DNA of 6,104 bases, taken from Planctomycetota bacterium (lineage in GTDB: Bacteria > Planctomycetota > UBA1135). Position numbers and translations under genes: made by a program. The DNA is taken from contig JAQBVK010000153.1 in NCBI GenBank assembly GCA_027623585.1, positions 1 through 6,104 on the forward strand. Reading direction: 5' to 3'. Each line of letters starts with the position of its first letter. Positions within the stretch are counted from its first letter, which is position 1. Below are positions 1-5,196 of this stretch, piece after piece. Below the pieces are notes generated by a model. The model had not been told where the DNA came from and ran no database searches. It was given only the letters and a program-made list of their open reading frames with translations.

Positions 1-2
1 CG

Positions 3-53
3 TTGATCGACTCCCAACCGCAAACCGTCGCCGCCGAGGCGACGGTATCGTGA
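3..53 (+). CDS. possible 3' end of an upstream gene (partial)
   Basis: The frame starting at base 3 is open from the left edge to a TGA at 51-53 and would encode a 16-residue C-terminal tail, LIDSQPQTVAAEATVS. Most of its third codon positions are G or C, as in the real genes here, and such a tail is plausible for a protein ending just before the amidase gene. The other two plus frames stop at 4-6 and 83-85, so the frame-2 tail is an alternative. The stretch is far too short to assign a family, and its coding status is a weak inference. Confidence 0.25.
   Translation: MIDSQPQTVAAEATVS
24..46. repeat. perfect 9-bp inverted repeat, hairpin-forming
   Basis: ACCGTCGCC at 24-32 is mirrored exactly by GGCGACGGT at 38-46, with the 5-nt loop GCCGA. 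The stem is G+C-rich and would be stable in RNA. No T-run follows on either strand, so it is not a canonical intrinsic terminator. It sits about 65 bp before the amidase start and would lie inside the possible upstream gene tail, just before its stop. It could be a termination or 3'-end-stabilising hairpin of the upstream gene, or a 5' element of the NAD operon. Confidence 0.5.
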
Positions 54-112
54 GCGGGCAGTTGAGCCGCCCGTCACCGCGCTGAAGCGATCGACCGGCG
101 TCCGCACCCCGC

Positions 113-997
113 ATGGACTGCCGCGTCGTCGTCTGCCAGATGCGTCCCCAGCTCGGGGCGCTGGATCCGAATTTCGATGAGCACCACGCGTGGCTTGATC
201 GAGCGGCTGCCGAGCAAGCGGACCTCGCGGTATTCCCGGAGTTGTCGCTCGCCGGCTACTTCCTGCGCGACCACACGCCGGACGCGGCGCTGCGCCTCGA
301 CGATCCGCGCGTGCAGAAGTTGGTGGCGCGCTCGCGCGAGCGGAGTTTCATGTTCGGCATCGTCGAGGAGTCGGACGACCACCGCTTCTACAACTCTTCG
401 GTGTTCGCGGAAGACGGGCGCATCTTGCACGTGCACCGCAAGGTCCACCTCTGCGACTACGGCATCTTCGAGGAGAAGCGTTACTTCGCGGGCGGCAGCC
501 GCATCGAGCCGGTCGCTAGCAAGCACGGACGCTTCGGGATCTTGATTTGCGAGGACGCCTGGCACCTCCCGGCGGCATGGCTGCACTTCCTCTCCGGCGT
601 CGACGCCTTGCTGATTCCTTCGGCGAGTCCGGCGCGCGGCTTCGACGCGCCCGAAGATGCCGAACTCTCTTCGCAGGCAGCATGGCGCTGCTTGACTACC
701 GCGCTCGGACGCTTCCTGCAGACTTGGGTGGTCTACGCGAATCGCACCGGCTTCGAGGACGGCGCCCTGTTCTGGGGCGGATCCATGATCGTGACGCCCT
801 TCGGCCACGTTGCGGAGGAAGCCCCCGGCGCGGAAGCGGCGCTGCTCGTCGGCCGCATGGATGACGACCCGCTGCGCCGCGCCCGCATCGCGACGCCGTT
901 GCGCCGTGACGCACGACCGGGACTGGTGCGGCTCCACCTCGCGCGCCTGCTGGAAGATCCTGACGCGTTGCGCGGCGAAGACGACGGGACGCCATGA
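113..997 (+). CDS. carbon-nitrogen hydrolase (nitrilase superfamily), probable glutaminase partner of NAD synthetase
   Basis: This 294-residue protein is a nitrilase-fold amidase. The expected Glu-Lys-Cys catalytic triad is visible: Glu43 in FPELSLAGY, Lys110 in HRKVHL and Cys146 in ILICEDAW. The N-terminus (CQMRPQLGALDPNFDEH) has the pattern of the glutaminase domain of glutamine-dependent NAD synthetases, and the length fits one such domain. The gene ends in an ATGA overlap with nadE, so translational coupling is likely, and the natural role would be to hydrolyse glutamine and pass ammonia to NadE in the cytoplasm. That role is inferred from context: the superfamily also holds nitrilases, omega-amidases and N-carbamoyl-amine hydrolases. 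The ATG at 113 is chosen because the conserved beta-strand begins only about four residues later; no clear Shine-Dalgarno precedes it. The last 40 or so residues are Arg/Asp-rich and not recognisable. Confidence 0.85.
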   Translation: MDCRVVVCQMRPQLGALDPNFDEHHAWLDRAAAEQADLAVFPELSLAGYFLRDHTPDAALRLDDPRVQKLVARSRERSFMFGIVEESDDHRFYNSSVFAEDGRILHVHRKVHLCDYGIFEEKRYFAGGSRIEPVASKHGRFGILICEDAWHLPAAWLHFLSGVDALLIPSASPARGFDAPEDAELSSQAAWRCLTTALGRFLQTWVVYANRTGFEDGALFWGGSMIVTPFGHVAEEAPGAEAALLVGRMDDDPLRRARIATPLRRDARPGLVRLHLARLLEDPDALRGEDDGTP

Positions 998-1845
998 TCC
1001 TCCCCCCCCCTCCGGGCCTGAAGCTCGACCTCGCGGAGCAGGTGCTGGTCGCCTTCCTGCGTGAAGAAATCGAGCGCATCGGCCTTGGACGCGCGGTGCT
1101 CGGACTTTCCGGCGGCGTGGACTCGGCCTTGGTGGTGGAGCTCGCAGCCCGCGCGCTCGGCCCGGACCGCGTGCTCGCGGTGGCGATGCCGTATCGCAGC
1201 AGCGCCAGCGCCAGCCTCGAACTCGCGCGCGAATCCGCCGCGCACGCCGGCGTCCAGTTGGAGGAAGTCGACGTCAGCCCTGCCGCCGACGCGCTCTTTC
1301 TCTCCGCCGGGATTTCGGCGGATCCGAACGACGCCCTCGCGCGGCTACGGCGCGGCAACGTGCTCGCGCGTCTGCGCATGGTCGCGCTCTATGACCGCAG
1401 CGCGCGCGACGGCGCGCTGGTGCTCGGTACTTCGAACAAGACCGAGTTGCTGCTCGGCTACGGCACCCAGCACGGCGACATGGCGAGCGCGCTGAATCCG
1501 ATCGGCGATCTCTACAAGGGGCAGGTCTACGCCCTTTCGGAGCGGCTCGGCGTGCCGCGCGAGATCCTCGATCGGCCGCCCAGCGCCGATCTCTGGGAAG
1601 GGCAGACCGACGAACAAGAACTCGGGGCTTCTTATGCGACCCTCGACGCGCTGCTCCACCGCATGGTGGACCGCAGATATTCGCGCTCGCGGCTCATCGA
1701 GCTCGGCTTCGAAGCCGAGTTTCTCGACGCGATCGCCGAGCGCGTGCGCCGCAGCCACTTCAAACGCCGGCCGCCCTTGATCGCCAAGCTCGCCAACCGC
1801 ACGATCAATCTCGACTGGCGCTATGCCCGGGATTGGGGGACATGA
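994..1845 (+). CDS. nadE: NAD+ synthetase (stand-alone synthetase domain)
   Basis: NadE catalyses the last step of NAD+ synthesis, adenylating deamido-NAD+ with ATP and then amidating it with ammonia. The 283-residue protein has the full ATP-pyrophosphatase-type domain: the pyrophosphate loop SGGVDS at 39-44, GNVLARLRM at 121-129, GTSNKTELLLGYGT at 145-158 followed by QHGD, NPIGDLYKGQVYAL at 168-181, and PSADLWEGQTDEQELG at 196-211. It ends in the usual basic FKRRPP segment. No glutaminase domain is fused to it; a separate amidase gene overlaps its start by 4 nt, suggesting a two-subunit glutamine-dependent enzyme or coupled supply of ammonia. The ATG at 994 has only a weak upstream purine run (CGGGAC). 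The N-terminus carries a Pro4 run encoded over a nine-C tract at 1002-1010. GTG at 1042 is a possible internal start that would avoid the tract. The 3' end overlaps the convergent thiD by 41 nt. Confidence 0.93.
   Translation: MILPPPPGLKLDLAEQVLVAFLREEIERIGLGRAVLGLSGGVDSALVVELAARALGPDRVLAVAMPYRSSASASLELARESAAHAGVQLEEVDVSPAADALFLSAGISADPNDALARLRRGNVLARLRMVALYDRSARDGALVLGTSNKTELLLGYGTQHGDMASALNPIGDLYKGQVYALSERLGVPREILDRPPSADLWEGQTDEQELGASYATLDALLHRMVDRRYSRSRLIELGFEAEFLDAIAERVRRSHFKRRPPLIAKLANRTINLDWRYARDWGT
1002..1010 (+). repeat. nine-C homopolymer in the nadE N-terminal codons
   Basis: A run of nine C residues begins 8 nt after the first base of the nadE start codon and encodes part of the Pro4-Pro7 run. 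Tracts of this length are prone to slippage, and also to sequencing or assembly miscalls. A change of one base would shift nadE out of frame unless translation started downstream, for example at the GTG at 1042. Whether it varies cannot be judged from one sequence. Confidence 0.6.
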
Positions 1846-2623
1846 GCATTGAGAGTGGCCAGTCGCGGCGAGGAGTTGGCGGCGGCACCAAGCGTCCATT
1901 CTGGAGCCCCGGGCCCGCGAGCCAGGAGTGCAGAACGTCGCCGGCTTCACGCGCGGCGAGAAGCGCATCGCGGCAGCGCGCGAGATGACAGGCTGCCAGC
2001 GTCGCAAAGGCGCAGCCGGTGCCGTGCACCGCGGTCGCTCCTGGCAGTCGCGGGCGACGAAATTCGATCGGATCGTGCAACAGGGACCAAAAGCGGTCGC
2101 TCACTTCCGCTTCATTGTCGTGGCCGCCCTTGCGGACCACCGCACCGCACGATTCGTAAGCCTCGCCGGTTCCGAACTCCATGCGGTTGGGTGTGACCAA
2201 ATCGGCCAAGGGAAACAGCCGCTCCTGCGCCATGCGTGTGCCGGCCGGCGTGTTCAAAGCGACGCCCGCTTGGGCGACCCGGCTCGCCTGCGCAATCGGG
2301 TCGAGCACGATCGGTAAGTCCGGCGTCCAAGGCTCCAGCGTTTCTGCGACGGTCTCGGTGATGGTCTCGTTCCCGAGCGCGCCGATCTTGACCGCGTCCA
2401 CGCCGTTCATCAGGGCGCGCACGATCTCACTCGCCACGGCGGCCGAATTGCGCACGCGCACGGCTTCCAAGCCGCGCTCGGACTGCTCGGTTTCAACGGT
2501 CACGACGGTGACGGCTTCGAAGCCGAGCGCGCGGCACACGGCAGCGTCCATTTCGACGCCAGCGCCCATGCTCGCGTCGCTGCCGCCGATGCAGAGGATC
2601 CGAAAGGTGGGATCTCCGTCCAC
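1805..2623 (-). CDS. thiD: hydroxymethylpyrimidine / phosphomethylpyrimidine kinase (ThiD-like)
   Basis: ThiD phosphorylates HMP and HMP-phosphate to HMP pyrophosphate for thiamin synthesis or salvage in the cytoplasm; it is a ribokinase-fold enzyme. Visible landmarks in the 272 residues are GGSD at 13-16 (usually AGSD) and GAG at 20-22, VKIGALG at 78-84, VLDPI at 106-110, TPNRMEF at 144-150, KGGHD at 165-169 and the anion-hole motif HGTGCAFATLAA at 200-211, with Cys204 at the catalytic position. Only 18 residues separate TPN from KGGH; hand comparison with E. coli ThiD suggests about twice that, so a helix appears to be missing. The C-terminus carries an extra Pro/Arg-rich tail, whose end lies antisense to nadE. 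The start is GTG, because an in-frame TAA lies only three codons upstream; AAGG lies very close to it. No other thiamin gene is in view. Pyridoxal kinase of the same fold is a less likely alternative. Confidence 0.85.
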   Translation of the reverse strand: MDGDPTFRILCIGGSDASMGAGVEMDAAVCRALGFEAVTVVTVETEQSERGLEAVRVRNSAAVASEIVRALMNGVDAVKIGALGNETITETVAETLEPWTPDLPIVLDPIAQASRVAQAGVALNTPAGTRMAQERLFPLADLVTPNRMEFGTGEAYESCGAVVRKGGHDNEAEVSDRFWSLLHDPIEFRRPRLPGATAVHGTGCAFATLAACHLARCRDALLAAREAGDVLHSWLAGPGLQNGRLVPPPTPRRDWPLSMLMSPNPGHSASRD

Positions 2624-2639
2624 GCCTTCAGTTTAACGG

Positions 2640-2645
2640 ATTATC
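2640..2645 (-). promoter_or_regulatory. possible -10 box for thiD
   Basis: On the minus strand this reads GATAAT, five of six matches to TATAAT, in a short A+T-rich patch of an otherwise G+C-rich spacer. Transcription starting about seven bases downstream would leave a roughly 10-nt leader containing AAGG before the thiD GTG. No convincing -35 hexamer lies 16-18 bp upstream. Since the cysteine dioxygenase gene ends only 76 bp upstream on the same strand, thiD may instead be co-transcribed with it. Confidence 0.25.
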
Positions 2646-2699
2646 GAAGAGTGCCCACCGCCGCTCGCGGCTAGGAATTTGCTTCGCTCGGGTCCCCGT

Positions 2700-3296
2700 T
2701 CAGACGCTGGCGAATTCGTCTTCCAGCGAATAGCGCAGCCGCTTCTTGAAACTGCTTTGGGTCTCGGGCTCATAAACGGTGATTTCCGAAAGCGGCGCCG
2801 AGTAGATGTGCAGCGTGACCAAGTTCTCTGGACTCACGTTTCCCATCTGGTGGATCCCGCCCGCGTCCAGCCGCGTCCGCGCGCCGGCCTCGACATTCTC
2901 CTCCTCGATCAGCTCCACCGCGGTTCGGCCGTTCTGGTCCACGTCGACGGCGCGGAAGAGCCGCTGCTGCAAAGTGCCGCTCATCACCCGCGTGCAGTTG
3001 CGCGAATCGAGGTGATCGTGAATCGTGCTGATCTGGCCCTGCCTCCAACCCAGGACCAGCATGTCGAAACGCGGCGTGCGACAGAGCAGGTTACGGCTGT
3101 AGTGATCGTCCGAAAAGCGCGTGTGCTGCTCGATCAGGGCATTTGGAACAATGAGTCGATGGAAGAGATCTTCCAACTGCGCCATCTTCAACTCGGCCTG
3201 CGGAATCCGTGTGGTTTCGAGAATGAACTCCTCGAGCGAAAGCCCCTTGGTGCTGCGCGTGGAGGTGGGCCTCCCTTGACGGGTGGTTTCGAGCAC
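2700..3296 (-). CDS. cysteine dioxygenase type I family (cupin, non-heme iron)
   Basis: The family oxidises cysteine with O2 to cysteine sulfinate, using one Fe(II) held by three histidines in a cupin barrel. The 198-residue protein aligns along its length with animal and bacterial CDOs. Tyr66-Ser-Arg68-Asn69 matches the Y-x-R-N motif whose Arg binds the cysteine carboxylate. His93-Asp-His95 and His149 (in AGGIHQMGN) are the iron ligands, and Tyr165 in LHIYSAPL is the second-shell tyrosine. The Arg, rather than Gln, at position 68 favours cysteine over 3-mercaptopropionate as substrate. By hand alignment Asn100 sits where mammalian enzymes have the crosslinking Cys93, with Cys101 next to it, so a Cys-Tyr crosslink is not assured. 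The start is GTG at 3296, with no Shine-Dalgarno; it places Tyr66 near the expected distance from the N-terminus. The gene is divergent from a putative sulfate exporter and 76 bp upstream of thiD on the same strand. Confidence 0.88.
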   Translation of the reverse strand: MLETTRQGRPTSTRSTKGLSLEEFILETTRIPQAELKMAQLEDLFHRLIVPNALIEQHTRFSDDHYSRNLLCRTPRFDMLVLGWRQGQISTIHDHLDSRNCTRVMSGTLQQRLFRAVDVDQNGRTAVELIEEENVEAGARTRLDAGGIHQMGNVSPENLVTLHIYSAPLSEITVYEPETQSSFKKRLRYSLEDEFASV

Positions 3297-3302
3297 GCCA
3301 GC

Positions 3303-3308
3303 ATTGTA
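3303..3308 (-). promoter_or_regulatory. candidate -10 box giving a leaderless dioxygenase mRNA
   Basis: On the minus strand this reads TACAAT, five of six matches to TATAAT. Six bases (GCTGGC) separate it from the GTG start of the dioxygenase, so a normal start point would fall on or next to the G of GTG. The lack of a Shine-Dalgarno before that GTG agrees with a leaderless transcript. No TTGACA-like hexamer is evident 16-18 bp upstream, so the call rests on the -10 box and its position. Confidence 0.35.
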
Positions 3309-3351
3309 GCATCGGCCTTGGCTCGATCCCCCATAGCGCGCGGCGCTTCTT

Positions 3352-3356
3352 GGAGG
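3352..3356 (+). promoter_or_regulatory. Shine-Dalgarno that decides the start of the YeiH-family gene
   Basis: GGAGG lies 11 nt before the ATG at 3368. The longer reading frame could begin at a TTG at 3350, but that codon overlaps this element and has no ribosome-binding site of its own, so the ATG is preferred. The spacing is a little longer than ideal. Confidence 0.5.
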
Positions 3357-3367
3357 CCAAGACCCTG

Positions 3368-4399
3368 ATGCAGCGGTTGCCCGGACTCGCGCTCTCGCTC
3401 TTGGTGGCGCTCGGCGCGTTGGGTCTGCACAGCCTGTTGCCCGGCCAGTTCGGGGTCTCGGTGGGCGCCGTGCTGCTGGCCGTGGTCCTTGGGCTCCTGG
3501 TGGGCAATCTTTCCCCTATGCCCGCAGCGCTGGCCCCTGGCATTCGGTTCGCCTACGGCGCGCTGCTGCGCCTTGCGATCGTGCTTTTAGGCGCCTCACT
3601 CTCGCTTCAGTCGATCGCGGCGGTCGGCGTCAAGGCGCTCTCGATGGTCGTGCTGCTGATGCTGCTCGCGCTCGGGCTGGCGCACTTCGTCGGTCGCCTC
3701 TTGGGCGTGCCGGGGAAGTTGGCGACGCTGCTCGGCGTCGGCGCTGCGGTCTGCGGAAACACCGCAATCTCCGCGACGGCGCCGGCGATCGGCGCCTCCG
3801 ACCGCGACCTCTCGGTCGCGATCGGTACCAATACCCTGTTCGGAACCATCGCAGTCTTCCTCTATCCGCTGCTCGGCCGGGCGCTCGGTTTCGACGACGC
3901 GGTGTTCGGCACCTGGGCAGGCAGCGCCGTGAACGACACCTCGCAGGTCGTCGCCACCGGCTTCGCGTACAGCGAGTCCGCTGGCCAGATCGCGACCACC
4001 GTGAAATTGACGCGCAACGCCCTGATGGCGTTCGTGATCGTCGGAATGGCCTTCGTTCATCGCACCGAAGAAACTCGCCAATTGCCGTTCTGGGTGATGT
4101 TGCGCCAAAGCATTCCGGCCTTCGTGCTCGGCTTCCTCGCGCTCGCGCTGCTCAACTCGCTCGGTGCCATCGATTGGCTCAGCGCGCAAACGCATCGCGC
4201 CATCGACGAGGATCTCAAAGCGGCGGCCAAGTTCCTCACGGTCGTGGCGCTCGCCGGCGTCGGCCTGATGACGAAATTCTCGACGATGCGGCAAACCGGC
4301 TTCAAGCCCGTGCTGCTCGGCTTCCTGACCGCGGCCGCGGTTTCGCTCACCAGCCTCCTCCTGATCCACCTCTGGGGACCGGCGGAAGTCGGAAGTTAG
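3368..4399 (+). CDS. UPF0324 / YeiH-family membrane protein, putative sulfate exporter
   Basis: The 343-residue polytopic inner-membrane protein has about ten hydrophobic segments and the conserved signatures of the YeiH/UPF0324 family: GVGAAVCGNTAISATAP at 123-139, GTWAGSAVNDTSQVVA at 181-196, KLTRN at 213-217 and GLMTKF near 299-304. Databases commonly label the family putative sulfate exporter on thin evidence; substrate and direction of transport are not shown by sequence. The length is normal. The ATG at 3368 was chosen over a TTG at 3350 because of the GGAGG before it, and it leaves a short N-terminus before the first membrane span. It is divergent from a cysteine dioxygenase across a 71-bp spacer. 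Cysteine oxidation leads to sulfite and sulfate, so export of a sulfur oxyanion would make sense, but this is inference. The stop overlaps that of the convergent fabI. Confidence 0.9.
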   Translation: MQRLPGLALSLLVALGALGLHSLLPGQFGVSVGAVLLAVVLGLLVGNLSPMPAALAPGIRFAYGALLRLAIVLLGASLSLQSIAAVGVKALSMVVLLMLLALGLAHFVGRLLGVPGKLATLLGVGAAVCGNTAISATAPAIGASDRDLSVAIGTNTLFGTIAVFLYPLLGRALGFDDAVFGTWAGSAVNDTSQVVATGFAYSESAGQIATTVKLTRNALMAFVIVGMAFVHRTEETRQLPFWVMLRQSIPAFVLGFLALALLNSLGAIDWLSAQTHRAIDEDLKAAAKFLTVVALAGVGLMTKFSTMRQTGFKPVLLGFLTAAAVSLTSLLLIHLWGPAEVGS

Positions 4400-5184
4400 G
4401 CGCCGGCTTCGCGCGTCAGGAAATCGGCCATGATCCCGTAGCCGCAGTCCACGTAGATCACCTGGCCGGTTACGCCGCTCGACATCTCGCTCAACAAGAA
4501 CAGTCCGGCGTTGCCGACGTCTTCGCCCGTGACGTTGCGGCGCAGCGGCGCGGCCTGCTGCTGCAGGTCGACCTTGTCCTTGAAACCTTTCACAATCGAT
4601 GCCGACAGCGTCTTGACCGGGCCCGCGCTGATGGCGTTGATGCGGATGCCGGCGGGGCCGAGATCGTTGGCAAGGTAGCGCACCGCGGACTCCAAACCCG
4701 CCTTCGCTACGCCCATCACGTTGTAGGAAGGCACCGCGCGCACCGCGCCGAGATAGGAAAGCGTCAGGATCGAAGAGCCGGGCACGAGCAGCGGCTCGAG
4801 TTCGCGGATCAAGGCGATCAGCGAGTACACGCTGACGTCGTTCGCGAAGCGAAATCCGTCCCGCGTGGTGTCGAGGAAGCGTCCTTGCAGCTCCTCGCGC
4901 TTCGCGCTCGCAATCGCGTGCACCACGAAGTCCAGACGATCGGTCATGCCGCGAATCTGCGCAGCCGCGCTCTCGATTGCGGCATCGTCTGAGACGTCAC
5001 AGAGCACCGGCTCCGGCGCCCCCACCTCAGCCGCCATCGGGGCCACGCGCCGGAGGAAACGCTCGCTGGCGACGCTGAACATCAGCTCGGCGCCCTGCTC
5101 CTTCGCCGAGCGCGCGATGTGCCAAGCGAGACTGTGCTCGTTGGCGACGCCGAAGACCAAACCCCTCTTGCCTTGCAGCAGCAT
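4396..5184 (-). CDS. fabI: enoyl-[acyl-carrier-protein] reductase (NADH), FabI type
   Basis: FabI reduces trans-2-enoyl-ACP to acyl-ACP, the last step of each fatty-acid elongation cycle. It is a cytoplasmic short-chain dehydrogenase, usually a tetramer, and the target of triclosan and isoniazid-type inhibitors. From the ATG, the 262-residue protein shows the nucleotide-binding FGVANEHSLAW at 11-21, CDVS at 62-65, VHAIASA at 88-94, TLSYLG at 141-146, the catalytic Tyr154-x6-Lys161 in YNVMGVAK with Tyr144 ahead of it, SAGPVKTL at 186-193 and the end motif YVDCGYGI. All signatures are intact. Ser93 stands where E. coli has Phe94 (HSIGFA). An upstream in-frame TTG at 5193 would add three residues; the ATG gives the typical FabI N-terminus MLLQGKRGL. 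Neither start has a clear Shine-Dalgarno, and the preceding permease gene ends 12 bp upstream, so translational coupling is likely. Its stop shares bases with that of the convergent exporter gene. Confidence 0.95.
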   Translation of the reverse strand: MLLQGKRGLVFGVANEHSLAWHIARSAKEQGAELMFSVASERFLRRVAPMAAEVGAPEPVLCDVSDDAAIESAAAQIRGMTDRLDFVVHAIASAKREELQGRFLDTTRDGFRFANDVSVYSLIALIRELEPLLVPGSSILTLSYLGAVRAVPSYNVMGVAKAGLESAVRYLANDLGPAGIRINAISAGPVKTLSASIVKGFKDKVDLQQQAAPLRRNVTGEDVGNAGLFLLSEMSSGVTGQVIYVDCGYGIMADFLTREAGA

Positions 5185-5196
5185 GCGGGTCAAATG

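Noticed and set aside
74..937. A 287-codon open frame on the minus strand opposite the amidase gene.
   Set aside because: Its translation is Arg/Ala/Glu/Val-rich without any recognisable motif, while the plus strand encodes a clear nitrilase-fold protein with catalytic residues. It is an antisense shadow caused by high G+C codon use.
2660..2671. The palindrome GCCGCTCGCGGC in the thiD/dioxygenase spacer as a terminator.
   Set aside because: The usable stem is only four or five base pairs with a minimal loop and no T-run follows on either strand, so it does not support an intrinsic terminator.
2624..2699. A TPP riboswitch ahead of thiD.
   Set aside because: The whole spacer is 76 bp and contains no THI-box-like CUGAGA or conserved pairing that I can see; it is too short to hold the aptamer together with an expression platform.
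3596..4369. A 257-codon minus-strand frame opposite the YeiH-family gene.
   Set aside because: It is charged, Glu/Arg/His-rich shadow sequence typical of the antisense of a hydrophobic membrane protein gene; there is no motif or ribosome-binding site.
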